NCBI GenBank assembly: GCA_936450465.1
Contig: OW388296.1
Coordinates: forward strand, 31,225,638-31,289,637
Length of the DNA: 64,000 nucleotides
DNA from: Gibbula magus
Taxonomy: Eukaryota; Mollusca; Gastropoda; Trochida; Trochidae
Direction of reading: 5' to 3'
Within the stretch, counting starts at the first letter, position 1; the number at the start of each line of letters is the position of its first letter. The position numbers and the translations under genes were made by a program. The notes under the pieces are model-generated. The model saw nothing but the letters and a program-made list of their open reading frames with translations. It did not search any database and was not told the origin of the DNA. Shown here one piece after another: positions 1 through 30,800 of this stretch.

Positions 1-224
1 TTATTTTTTTCTTTCTTTACTCTGTATGAACTCTCCAGATGTCGAGATCAAGGCTAACTCAATCTAGAGGTATAGTTTACGCAATAATTAGCATACAGTT
101 GGGGTCGAACTGACTCCCTTAAGTCGTATTAGGGTTAGGTTTCTAAACAGAACAAAATTTCCTTGAATACAACCCAAGAATCTTCATTTTCATCAGGGAC
201 AATGAGATGCTGAAGACATAAAAC

Positions 225-557
225 TAGGGCTGAGTATCATGGGAAATCTCACGATACGATTTGTATCACGATACAGACAGGCGATACAGAATGTATCACA
301 ATACATTGTTTAAAGTATAACTTCATGCAAATTTTGTGAAATTTTCAAGATTGTGGAAATTTTGTGTTATGAGATGATTGAAAATCGAAGATTAAAACAG
401 TTTTTTTTCTCTAAAAACAGTTATTTATGAATCAGATTGCTTCATGCTTATTGTAGTTACTGTTACTGCACAACACTAGCTGGTTTTATACTGTTCACCT
501 AGTTTTTCTTTTTATTTATAGGTAAGAAATCTATTTATATGAATCCTTACAGCCCTA
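225..557. mobile_element. hAT-like MITE
   Basis: It starts TAGGGCTGAGTATCATGGG and ends CTTACAGCCCTA, short inverted ends of the TAGGGCTG type used by hAT elements, with GATACGATTTGTATCACGAT-like subterminal repeats. The flanking 8-mers (CATAAAAC, AGTATAAC) match only in part, so the target duplication is weak. It lies just beyond the SLC35E3 stop codon and may contribute to its 3' UTR. Confidence 0.55.
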
Positions 558-674
558 AGTATAACCCATGGGATGTAATTGAAGAAATAAAATGCTTTAT
601 GAAGGCATTGCACGTCAAAATATAAACAAATAAATCTTGTTATTGAATCAAATGTAACAAAAAGCCTTATTTCT

Positions 675-18252
<17,578 letters not shown>

Positions 18253-18835
18253 TTTGGCAAATGCAGCAGTAAATTTTGTTATTGTTTTGATTGGTCGATT
18301 TTCTCTCAGATACTACCTTCTTTACAACAACTGTTTCTCTCTATAAACACAAAACTTAAATGTTGAATGCGCTTACACAAAACATATATAATAACGTACG
18401 AGAACGAGAGAAATAACTTTGAAAAAAAATTCTTTAATTATCCAATACATAAGATTGAGCGAAATTGATAAATAAGGATTTGAATTTAAAATCTACCTGT
18501 TCATAGCTCTATTCAGGTGCATCAAGGCAATAGATCCATAATCTTTTCATTTATTTATCAATTTTTTCTAAATACTATGTTTCTCATGACCAGCTAATAA
18601 AACAAATATCAACGTGTGATTGTTTTCATGATCATACTAAAACAATCGTGTAATTCGTTGAAAGAAACATTTTTTGTTAAAGTACTTCCTGTTTACTTCC
18701 GCATCACGTGACTACTTTGATTGACACTAGGAAGAGCTAAACGTGGTCATGCTAAAGGCATCTTGCCCCCGTTCAACGAGTGTCATTTTGTTGTGAGTGT
18801 GTAAATGACACACATTGATATTTTCTGTGATCACA
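18253..18835. promoter_or_regulatory. Divergent intergenic promoter region between SLC35E3 and the ankyrin gene
   Basis: Only 583 bp separate the two opposed start codons, so a shared bidirectional promoter is likely (inference). At 18684-18702 two ETS-type cores lie back to back (ACTTCCTG and ACTTCCGC, read GGAAGT on the other strand), followed at 18705-18710 by a CACGTG E-box in the USF-like context GTCACGTGAT. No TATA box is placed convincingly for either gene. Confidence 0.5.
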
Positions 18836-21800
18836 ATGGGCAAGGAAAGCGACTTAATCAAAGCTGTGAAACACAACGACACAGCGAAAGTACATGTATG
18901 TTATATATTTTTTCTTATGTATTTATCTGATTTTTTTTAATAGATAATTTTTTTTTCATAAGGATATGAGTTATCACTAAATCACTGATATGTATTGATA
19001 TAGATTTGATATAGATACATTTTCTTTTTTTCTGTTTTGTTCTTGTTTTTTTTTAAAGATAGTTTCTTTCCATATTATTAATATTTATCATGTTCGAAGA
19101 TGCTTATAAATTAATTTGGGTAATTAAGTGTCATGATGTTGATGTTTTAAAAGTTTTTTTTTCATCAACTATGATACATATATATTTTGTTTTCATATTT
19201 TGAACTTCGATCACATATCTGATACATTTTTTTTACTTTATTTAGCTTTTGATCAAAGTTCAATAGTTTTCAGAAACTTAAACGTTTATTTAAGGAAAAG
19301 TTTTATTTTGATACCCACCATTTTGTTTAAAAACATATATAAAAATAATCATATAGTAAAAAGAGCAAATTAAAATCCCCTTGAATTTACTTTCCCAAAA
19401 AAATAACCCGACAGAATCCTCCCTCTAAGTTTACATATTGCATTTCTAGTCATGTACATGTACATCAGTTTTAAATCTTTAGATGACATGTTTGTCTTTT
19501 GATTCTGAAAGATCTGAAACCAGAATGATTTTTTGAAAGTATGGATTAAAGGTGCAACCATTGTGTTGTTATGGGTCAGATGTGCCAAACGTTATACACA
19601 GAGTTATTTTATTGAGAAGTACTGAGTGACTGTTGCAGAAACTTATTATTTTAATGATAGTTGACTCAGTACTACATGTGTATAGTGATTTCTGATGGAA
19701 AACCGGACTCTGCACATCATTTTTAAAAACTTATTTAGAATATACAAAAAGACAAATTTTGGTTGATAATGTTTTACAGGTAATATAACTTCTGTGCTTC
19801 TAAATGGGATGTGTGTAAGTTTTGGTTTTTGCAGAACTACATAATGATGTTGCTTGATTTTCATGGCCAGGAAACTAGTAATTATGATATATAATTGGGG
19901 ATGCAAGTTGAATAAACATTTTTGAACTGCAATCACCACATATTGTTTTTTGGTACATATTAAAGCCAAATAAAATACGTTGAAACACAATGGATCCATC
20001 TTTAATGCTTTCTGTCAACTAGAATGTATTTTCCAAATAAATTAATTTCTTTTTGAAATGTACTTTATGTTTTTAAAACATTTTAACTGGGTCGTGTATT
20101 GTCGAAACAATGGAAAACAAATATGGAATTTATGTGTTATAGTATATTAGGGGCTTGACCATTGTTTGCATGCTTTTGTCTATTGTTTTGACAATACCCC
20201 TATATCCACTTGAAGTGTATAGGGACTTGATCATCATTGGTACTTTTATCATCCATTGTTTTTGACAATACATGCCCCTGTTAAAACTTAGGAAAAAGGA
20301 TACAATTTTCAGAAACCAATTTTTCAGGAAATCCTTCTTGTGTCCTGACATAAATAGAAAAAACGTTTTGAATCCAATAACTCAATATTGCTTTTTGAGA
20401 GCTGAGTTGAAAGAGTTTTTATGACTACAAAAAAAAATAAAAATTGTTGAGAGATATTATGTTAAAGAATGGCCAAATGTTCTATGGCTCTCTTTCTGTA
20501 GTTACACTACACTATTATACCTATTTTTTTTCAATAAGTTTGACAATATAAATTTCTAAATTAACTTTTGCTTTTTCATTTTTTTTCACAGAAACTGCTG
20601 TTACCTGATAAAGGATACAATGTTAAGAGAAACACCTGGTCGGAAAATCCTCTGGTCAGTCGGCCAGACATTGCTGACCGGAAGAAATCATATGCTGGCC
20701 GAATCAGGATGGAACTCGGTCATATCGATATCAACTGTCATGAGAAAAACACAGAATACACTCCTTTGATTATTGCCACTCTCAATGGTAAGTTATTTCA
20801 AATACAAGCTATGATATTCAATTGACATTTACATCTGGAATTATTAGTCTCACGTTAGGTTTTACCAGAATGTTCACCAAAACCTCAAAATATTGTCTGT
20901 TGATCAGTTCAGGGTCTTAAATTGATATATTGTCTGTAACCAATGCCCCAAAAAACAATGCTATTTACAAATAATTGGCACACTCAAGTTTCAGGATATG
21001 ACCTGTGACCTTATTTTGCTTGCTTCTTACATCAAACAGGAAAGAGTGGGCGTATAGTTCAGGGTAAATATATGATTGATTACTTTTTAGCGTTTCCCTG
21101 AGAGGGATAGGTTTAACCCATACTCCTTGGATTGGCGGGGCCTGAAATAGTGTTATTCAGGAAATCTTTTCTTTTTGGTTGGAGCTTTTGTGAAAAAGTA
21201 GTGATTCCAGTAAACTGACATTTCAGAATTGTTTGGCACTGCTTAATTCAGCGACTTAAGAGGTATTATTTAAAAACCCGAATATTGAGAGAATATTTAT
21301 TATTTAAAGGGAAGGTTCTATCTCCGATTTATAAGCAGCTTCCGCCATCTTGGCATTTCGTGAAATGAAAACACGCTATATTTACCCAATTTAAAAAAAA
21401 TTTAATAGAAGAACATATGTATACACTTATATGATATTCACATAGTAACACATAACGTATCATAAAACTAATAAACAATGTGATATTAGGCCGTAGCGAA
21501 GTTTTCCCCACTCGCAGCGTCGATGAAATGGCTTCAATTCTCATTGGGTTTTTTTTCAACAAATCTGCGCTTATCTTTATCAAGTTGTGAAATGTAAAGT
21601 CATCAAAGTACTGCCTTAATTAATATCTTTAAATTTGACTGTGTATGAATCATGTATTAATAGCATATTTGTGTAAACAGAAATATCCTCTTGAATTTCG
21701 TTTCCACAAAAAGTACCCCGATAGAACCCTCCTTTTAAGTAAAATGGCAAAGGTGTTTTTTTAATAATAGACTTCTTGACATTCTTAGCAAGTATTTTTA

Positions 21801-24800
21801 ACAATTTATAAAACATTCTTCCAACAAAGTGAATTTCAACGTTGTTTAGCTGTTGTGATTTTATTTACATTTGTGTATCAAGGCAAACATTTATTTCTGA
21901 CATTTCACATAAATTCATATATATATATATATATATATATATTTGTAACATTTATTAAATCCCGCCGAGGGGGATATAGTATTCGGCTGGGTACGTCCGT
22001 ACGAAATGGAATAACTCAAATACTATTCACTGGATTCTTTTCATAGTTTGCATATGGGTTCATCATAGGGAGAGTAATGTTCCTACAGAGGTTTATGACC
22101 TTGACCTTCATTTCAAGGTCACAACAAGACTTTGTCATTTTATCACTGTCAGCGGGATATCTCAATAACCATTCACTGGATTCTCTTCATATCTTACACA
22201 TAGCTTCTCCAAGGGAAGACGACGGGCTGATTAGATTTTGATGACCTTGAAATTGTTTTCAAGGTCAAAGCAGAACTTTGAATTTTTCGACATGTTAATG
22301 TACATATGAAGCTTGTCAGCGAGATATCTCAAGAACCATTCACCGGAATTTCATCATATCTTACACATAGCACCTCCTAGGGAAAACAAAGGGCTGATAA
22401 GGTATTGTTATTCTCAAGGTCACAGCGGAACTTTGAGTTTGTAGACATGTCAAGCTTGTAAAGGGTAATCAATATCACAAGAACTGTTCATTCGATTCTC
22501 ATCATTATCTTACACCAGTGGTTCTTTTAGGGAAAATTCAGGTCCCAGTCGATTTTGCTGATCTTGACATTATTTTTCAATTTTGAAGTATTGATTTGCG
22601 GCGGGGGATCATGTCATAATGTATTTTTATTTGTAAAGCTCACCTTCTGTCTTCTCAGCTTTTGTCTCATAAATATCAATATCAATATCAATTGTCAACC
22701 AGCCAATGAAATGACTTTATTAATAGAGCAATATTGACAGTATCCTAACGAATCATAAATGACATATTGATTTGCAAGCTATATTTATGCATTGCATTGT
22801 CAAGTGATGTTATCATTAACATAGATAAAGGAAATGATTTGAACATTAAAAAGGATGGATTTTGAATTACTTCCTTGATTTGACACTTAAAATTTGATCA
22901 AAGATCAATTCTTTATTATTTCGAAATATAATTTATAAGATTTGAAATTGTAAAATGTTCCTGTCCTGAGATAGACAAAGTTCAAAATGACAACAACAAC
23001 AAAATCCTAGATCTATATAACATGTGAAACCTTATAACCCTCCACATGTGCATGTTGTTGACAGTACTGTTGAAATAATTATAAATAAAAAACACACACT
23101 GACCATGAATACCAGTATCGGATCCAGAAATTTTGAAAGGGACAGTTTACCGAGGAATGAAAGTTTCAAAATATTACATTAATCGGGATACGAACTCATA
23201 TAGTTCGGAGGTTTCCTCGCAAAACTGTCTGTCTGCAATTCAGTCAACCAGTCACAAGACTTCCAACAAAAGCTTTCAGTGTGAGAACCTAGGTGCAGAT
23301 TACTCCAAACAGCTATCCATTCGTCTGTTCCGAATTCTTACAAAACGACGACTGTTTAAAAACTATGATGTGAGATTGGTCTGCTATTTGACTGGGCTTT
23401 GTCTGCGCTAAACTGGTACGGAACACGTGCCTAAATGAGATGTCCTCAGACCTCGACGAATCTATTGAACCAGTTCATATCCCGATTCCCAATATGAACT
23501 ATTTTGAAGATTTAATTCTTCGGAACAGGGTCAATATAATCAGACTCAGCAATTAATAATTGTTCAGGCAAATATTCATCAACACTAAGCCAAAGTGTCT
23601 TTTTGTCCTCCTATTTTCTAAAAGGTGTAGGGCTATCCATTTTGTTGTTGGGGTCACATGTGTCAAACGTTATAAATGGTGTTATTTTATCGAAAAGTAC
23701 TGACTCATTTGCCGAAAATTACCATTTTGATGATAGTAGACTCGGTATAGTGACGATATAAAGGTAGAAGTAGTGATTTCTGATTGAAAACTTGACAATG
23801 CACCATTGACAAGCGTCAATTAGTCAAACGTAATTTTGGAAACCAGATGAAAAGACACATTTGGGTTCATAATCTTTGAATTGTCATATAACTACTTTGC
23901 ATGTAAATGGGATGTGTAGTTTCAGTTTCTGCACATGCATTACAATGTTGCTTGATTTTCATTAGAAAGTAGTATTTTATATGATACATTTTGCACTTGA
24001 AGATGAATATGAAACTTGATTTAAATTTTTTTAACAGAAATCAGTACATATGGTATTCTGGCACATATTAAAGCCAAATATAAAAATTATAAAACAGAAT
24101 GGATGAATCAAGTAATTAATTTTTTGTGGCCTTACACAAAGTGGTTGGTTTTTATTGAAATTTTGATAATTTTCTATCTTTGATTGTAAAAACATAATTT
24201 GCCTTTTGCCTAATCCATGTAATGTATCCTTGAAAAAAGGTTTGTATACCTCATTGCTTATTTATAAGATTTACTAATAAAAGTTTTAATTTCCAATAAT
24301 TGCTACTTGTGTAATAACCAGTAAACTCTGTGTGATTTTTAGAAATAAAATGTTTAAAAGAGCTTGATTCATGTTTAAGTACAAGAAATTATTCAAGGTC
24401 CAAACAAAAGATTTCATTTTCTCCAAACAATTTTTGAAATTTGTATCTATTGACATTCACCATTCATGTATTTTTTAACTCAACTTATAGAACACTTTGA
24501 TTAATTGGTTTTCCCTAAGTAGGATCAATATAACAGATTTCAAGTCAACCTAATACAGACAGGTATAGAATCTTTGACACCTGTGATTGATTTGGGTTTA
24601 ATTTTCACGCATCACCTATTTCCCCGCCTAAGATGTTAATTTCAGCCCAAGGCCCTGTTTGGGGACAACTAGCAGATGCTTATCACTTGGAATGTCTAAT
24701 TAATTAAGGAATTATCATGATTAATAATGTGATTATCTTTTGTTTGTGACTTCCTCATGTTGCATAATAAAGAAACAAAATTGTTATAAATGTTTATAAT

Positions 24801-27800
24801 GATACCTAAGGGAACTGAATATATATATATTTTGAAAATTCATTAGATTCTATTAACACTTTAGCTTTCTCTTATTTCAGAAAATGTTGTCATTAATTTA
24901 AGAAAAAGTCGCAGAAGTCAATAATGTCAAGCTGCATAAGCATAAACAATAACAAATAAACGAATAACGAGTTTTGATTCCAGTAAATCCCTTGTAAAAA
25001 AATTTGGAGAGAAATTATTTCAACAGCTGGGGTGTTAGGATGGGAATTGTTTTAGGATGATATGTGTAATGTTCTTGTATATTTCTGGCTGGAACGGAAT
25101 ATTTACTAAATTATATTGAAATTATATTATTTTCTCAATGTTTTTCTGTTATTCCATTATTGCATAATGTCATGAATCAAATTGAGTTTGCTTCTTGTTA
25201 TGAAATGTTTTTATGGAAACATTGCTTTGTTGTGAAAAAATCCAATGATCATAGGGTTTTATCATACACGTCACTGAAGTCATTAATGTGTGTTTAGATA
25301 AGTAATGTTCCCTATTAAAATGTATGATGAATCATTGGAATTTTCAATTAAACTTGTTAAAGGTTTAATGGGAAGAATTTCATTTTTCTCCAAATGGACT
25401 TTTCTAAATGTTTGATTTATATTTTAGTTTAAAAATCAACGTTTACTTATATTCCATGACCATAAGAACTTTTATCATTAACAAGAGTGGAATTGAAATT
25501 TTGAAATTGATTTAGATATGTTATGAGAATTGTTTGTGGATTCATGAAATTGTAAAATTTATCTGTGAATTTGTTTTATTAATTGGATAATGGGTAAATG
25601 AAAAAGGTACTTGGACATCAAATAATCATAATTACTGCTAGTGTATTGGTGGTTATTAAAAAAATTACAATTTCACAATAAGCACAGTTTTGACCACAGT
25701 TATACTTTATATAAGGTTGACGAATATGAACAAAGACTACAGGGTACATAAACTATGTCAAATGAAACGGTAACCCTTATCTTCTATCAAGTGTTTTATC
25801 AAACTTAGATAATAATAGACTGGCTCAGTCATTGAAACATTTTTTAAAAAAAACTATTAACTTTTTGTAAACGAAAATAAAGAAAGGGTGAAGTTAATTT
25901 TGAATTCAAATGCTTTATTCAGAGAAAAATACTTTCAAAGGGACATAATGTTGAAATTAGATCACTTGGAGGTGAAGAGTGATTTTGGGGACTGTGACAC
26001 AGGCCTGAGTCATCCAAGATAAGAGACACATGTTTAAACAAGGTTTTCAATATTACTTGATATTAAAATATGTAACTTTAAACAAAACAATTCAATCTGG
26101 TAGTTGCATTAGTATTCTTATGCAATTCTTGTTTCACTTATGTTGATTTTCTTTTGATTTCTTCAAAATTTTTAATTTACAAAAGGGATCAGCCATTGAT
26201 ATTTATTTACCGTTTTTGACAATATGCTTATTAATTTTACAACTCTGTACTTTTCGAAAATTTAAGTGTTAAACTCATAATCAATTATTCATGATCCCAA
26301 TTGGTGTGTGGGAATTGAATAGACGTATTTTGCACTGGTGAGTCCTTATGATCAGGACAAAGTTCAATTGACAATTGACAGCTGGAGTTTTTTTGTTGGC
26401 AACTAATCACAATTGATTTTTATCCTGAGGAATTGAACAATATATAACAAAGGAATGCGTATGATTTAACAAGTTGAGATGAAACATTTTAGATTATGCC
26501 TAAAGGTTAAGTTGTTAAAATTTAATTGTGGTTTGATTGAAGTTCTCCTCTTGTTAAAATTTGTTTAACAAGTTAACAACTAATATGCTTATGATCTAAA
26601 GTGCGGCAAAATTTACTTCCATTTAGAATTTGTATAATCACATCCTACACCATGCTTGGTCTTTAAAACTTTATTTGATCTTTTTCTTTAAATGAAATAT
26701 GTAACTTATGGTTCCTTTCGAAATTTGTTTACGAAAACTGAAAATATTTATGATATATCAGAAAAAGGTATTGTGTTTATTGATAACCATCAAAAGACTT
26801 TATAATTATAATCAAGATATTGCTTTGTTGAAATCTACTCAATGTTGTGATTAATAGTTAGGCAAATTGACAGGTTCAATTCCAGCTTTTGTTATTGAGG
26901 CAAGCAATTTCTATTAAGCATTATCCTTCAAATAAATTCTTTTTGGGCAGCCCAATTTGTTGTGTGTAAAAAATACCCTAGATCTTTGGTATTATAATGA
27001 CATTTATATATTCATTAGGAAATCAAAACCTGAAGTGTCGAAGGTTCATTCACAGTAAAAGGATGCATTTCTTCCCCTTTTAAATTAAAAAGCTCTTTGG
27101 TTGGGTCAAATTTTAGGATCAGACGGAAATGAGAAACAAACAGTTATCATCTGGTCAAATATTTCAAAGTTTGTCTCTATTGATATTTAAAAAAAAAAAT
27201 ATTACTATATATTTTCTTTTATATAATTTTGAAAAAATATTAGTACACATTTTCTTTTATATAATTTTGAAAAAATATTAGAATATATTTTATTTTATAT
27301 AATTTAAAAAAAAAAATTCCAACCATCTGATTCTTATTTCAGGATGCAAATCCATCGCAGAGACGTTGATTTTCCACTCAGCTGATGTAGATAGCAGAGA
27401 CGTCAAGGGGTGAGTTGACACATGTATAGTAACACTAACAACAACATGTACATATCTGTCAGCAAACTGTGCAGGTTGGCCTGAATGTGACAGGTGATTG
27501 ATAGGTTGTAAGTTGCATGTCAGACACAGGTCTGATAGACTGTGGTAATAAAATAGTGAAGTGTGATTCATCAACATAATCACTCGTATTTATTGGCAGC
27601 GTTAGTAAATCTTTGATTTTCGGCAGTGTTTTTAGGCCTTTTTATATTTATGAAAGTAATAAATGATTATATTTGGATTTTTCAACTGATAATACAAAAA
27701 CCGGAGATTTTGGCCTTTTATGTATAATGCTGGCAATAATTAAGTTCTGAAATTTAAAACTTTTATTAATTACAGAATAGAACTTCTGGAACAAGTTGAC

Positions 27801-30800
27801 AATTTGTGTGCTTTTTTATACATGTTTTGATTATAGTCCAATAGAATGATAATTCATTTGTTGTGGTGATTAATCGGGTAGGTAATTTTGAACATTTTCA
27901 GTTCTTCTTTCAGATTGATTGGGAACTTTCTGTTTGCAGTTATTCTCTTTAAGTCACGCATAAAAAGTTCTTCATCCATAATGGAAATATCTTTGCATGA
28001 AATGTTTTATTGTAATCAGAGGCACAACACAGGAAATGAAGACTTATTTTTCATGGGCGGCCATAGTAATTGCTTTGTACGTAGTTCAACTTCAGTTCAA
28101 AGCTTTCCGTTCTCATTTCCATCAATTGTTTGATGCAATTGATTTGTAACCATGAGATATCATAAAACAAAGCAATTTGATTGTTGCCGGAATTTCCTTT
28201 AGTTAGTATTCCTATAAACTGAGAATGGTTTGAAACTTTTAACTCAATGATTAAAGTCAGTTAAAAATATGAGAAACCAACAATCTGATAAAACTTTCCC
28301 TCATGAATATTATCATTTATACCAGAAATACTACATAAACAATATATACTATCAACATCTACTGAAATCATATGATATCAGAGGGTATATAAGGCTAAAT
28401 AAAAAAAATTAAATATTTCTCGGGCGTCTGCGCCTCACTTTTATTTGTGGTGGTGACAACTTTATATTGTCATTTGGAAAAATAAATTAATAATTTGCCG
28501 CATCACTTTTGGTCATCTCCGAAATCCCATTTGTCCAACAAATATATGGGTCTGCAGGAACGGATGTGCTTCCATTTTGTTTACTTTTATCACTTTTGGT
28601 GGAAAAATAAAATGTACTCCTCCCGCATAATTGTTTTTTCCAACAAAAAATAAAAATATAGTCCTACCGCCCTTGTCACTTTTGAAAAAAAATGTGCCCG
28701 AGAAACATTTAACTTTTTTTAAGCAGTCTAAGTAGATTTATCAAATAATTAAAGAATAAACACAAATTATTTGATTAAATTTTAAAAATATAACATTAAA
28801 TTCTTTGATCATCATTGATTTGTTGATGCATTTGATTTTATGTTTTGCTCAGATATGCCATGTTTTAAAAGAGAACTCTCCATTATGAACTTAAATTTTT
28901 CTTTTACAGGAACACTGCACTGCATATGGCAGTATTTGCAGGAGAAACGGAATTGGTTGACATGTTTCTACAGAATGATGCCACAGTAAGTAATTCGTTA
29001 CCTCTGTTTCATCTGAATCGTCAATCTTTATATTTTCTTATTAAGTTTCCCTTGAGTGTGTTTTTTTCAAGCTCCCATTGTATTGAAAGTAGCTTTATAA
29101 TAAAATTGTTATAAAAGAGGAAAAACACTCGGGTATATCTGATAATGTTTTTGTTTTGAGTCAATAGAAATTAATATGAACCTATGATACATTTATTGAA
29201 ATTTTTAAAAATTTATTCAAAACAAGTTGAAGGGTAGAAATCTCATAACATGACCCATTAAGCCGTGTCCATAGAAAACGTTTTTCCGTATTGAAAGAAA
29301 ATGGTGCAACGTATAAAGCGACAGTGGTGTGGATCTCTTCAGTGTGAGAGGTAGATGTGTAGGTCTCATGCTAATTTGAGAGTTCAGACAGCAAGATGGT
29401 TGACCATTTTATCATGGTATCATATATCTCTACTTGAGTGTTTTGATATCGCTACAACAGTCAGACAACTTCAACCATCTTCGAGGGGCGAGTTTAACAC
29501 CTTAAAATGGCCGCTTGTATGGAAATGGACTCGCATGACTTAACCGAACAATGTACATTCGTTTTACAACTGTTTCTATTGATTCAGGAGTATTATTTAG
29601 CCTTTGGTAACACTTATTTTTCTGTTCTGATAACTTTTTTCATAAGAACAGGAAGATTTTCTTGATAACAACTTCTTTAATGTGCAAATACATGACGTTT
29701 CAGAGTATATTTTGTTTGCTACATAAATGTATCATATTTTGTTATTTCCTTACATTCCACCTTCGGATTAAGGAGTGAGTATATACTCCGAAATGTGTAT
29801 TTTCACATTAAAGTTGTTATACATAAAATCTTCCTATTGTATACCACTTCTAAATGCCCTTCAAAGACCTGAACACTTTTTTCAGTAAAATGTGCTACAG
29901 CGCCTTTAAGGTAGTTGACATGAAATAGCCTACATGTAAATGTCAAGCTGCCACTTGAGCATGTATATTGCACTCTACTCCTATTGACCTACATAGAACA
30001 CATGTTGTTTTCAAGTAAAGTAACATATACCATGTGTCTGTTCCTGTCTGGAGCTATTAAATATGTTTCACAATGCATTCATTGACCGTTTGAAAGTGAC
30101 AGATGATAATGTGTTTATGAGTGTTTAAAGTTATTTGTCAACTTCGTATATTTTGGAAAATAAAAACTTTAAATTGTTGTGAAAGAAATGTTCTGTTCTT
30201 TTGATATGTTCTTCCTGAAATTTGTTGAAATGTTGATTCTTTTTATACTTCATCAAGCTATTGATATCGAATTATGTTTATAAATTTATATCAGAATTTT
30301 AAAGATTTTATTTTCTCAGATTATTTGAAAAAGAAATGTCTGTTAATCAGTTTGATTCAGAATAAATTTTGATTATCTCTTTCAAATGTGAAAATTATTG
30401 ACATTTAAGAAAATTTCCAGCAGCTAACTTTCTATCAGAGGAGTTCTTGTAACTACTAACTGTTGACTTCAGTCAGTCAGTTTGAATTTCTATCTCTCAT
30501 TGACAGATTTCAATATCAATAGCAAATTGATTAAACCTTGGTTGTTAGCATAGTAACTGTTCATCATTTTGAGATTCCAAATATTCTGATCAAATGGGTT
30601 TGTAATTTAACTAATGTTCTGTTTAATATCATTTTCTTCAGGTAAACTGTCAAAACAATGACGGAAATACAGCGCTTCATATCGCATGTCAGAGTGACAT
30701 TGAGAACAAAATTCAAGTTATTCTCAAACTTCTCAAAGTAAGTATGTTTATATATTGACTCATTCAAAGGAAAATACTTACGATTAGTGCTTATTACATC

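Larger units (their letters stand above)
18896..20591 (+). other. Intron 1 of the ankyrin gene
   Basis: AT- and poly(T)-rich intron with a MITE B fragment and MITE A copy 2. At 20140-20280 a GGGCTTGACCATTGTTTGCA-like segment is imperfectly repeated. Nothing coding. Confidence 0.6.

Noticed and set aside
511..516. AATAAA on the minus strand as the SLC35E3 polyadenylation signal
   Set aside because: It is at a plausible distance from the stop but lies inside the hAT-like MITE in a T-rich stretch; not enough support for a separate call.
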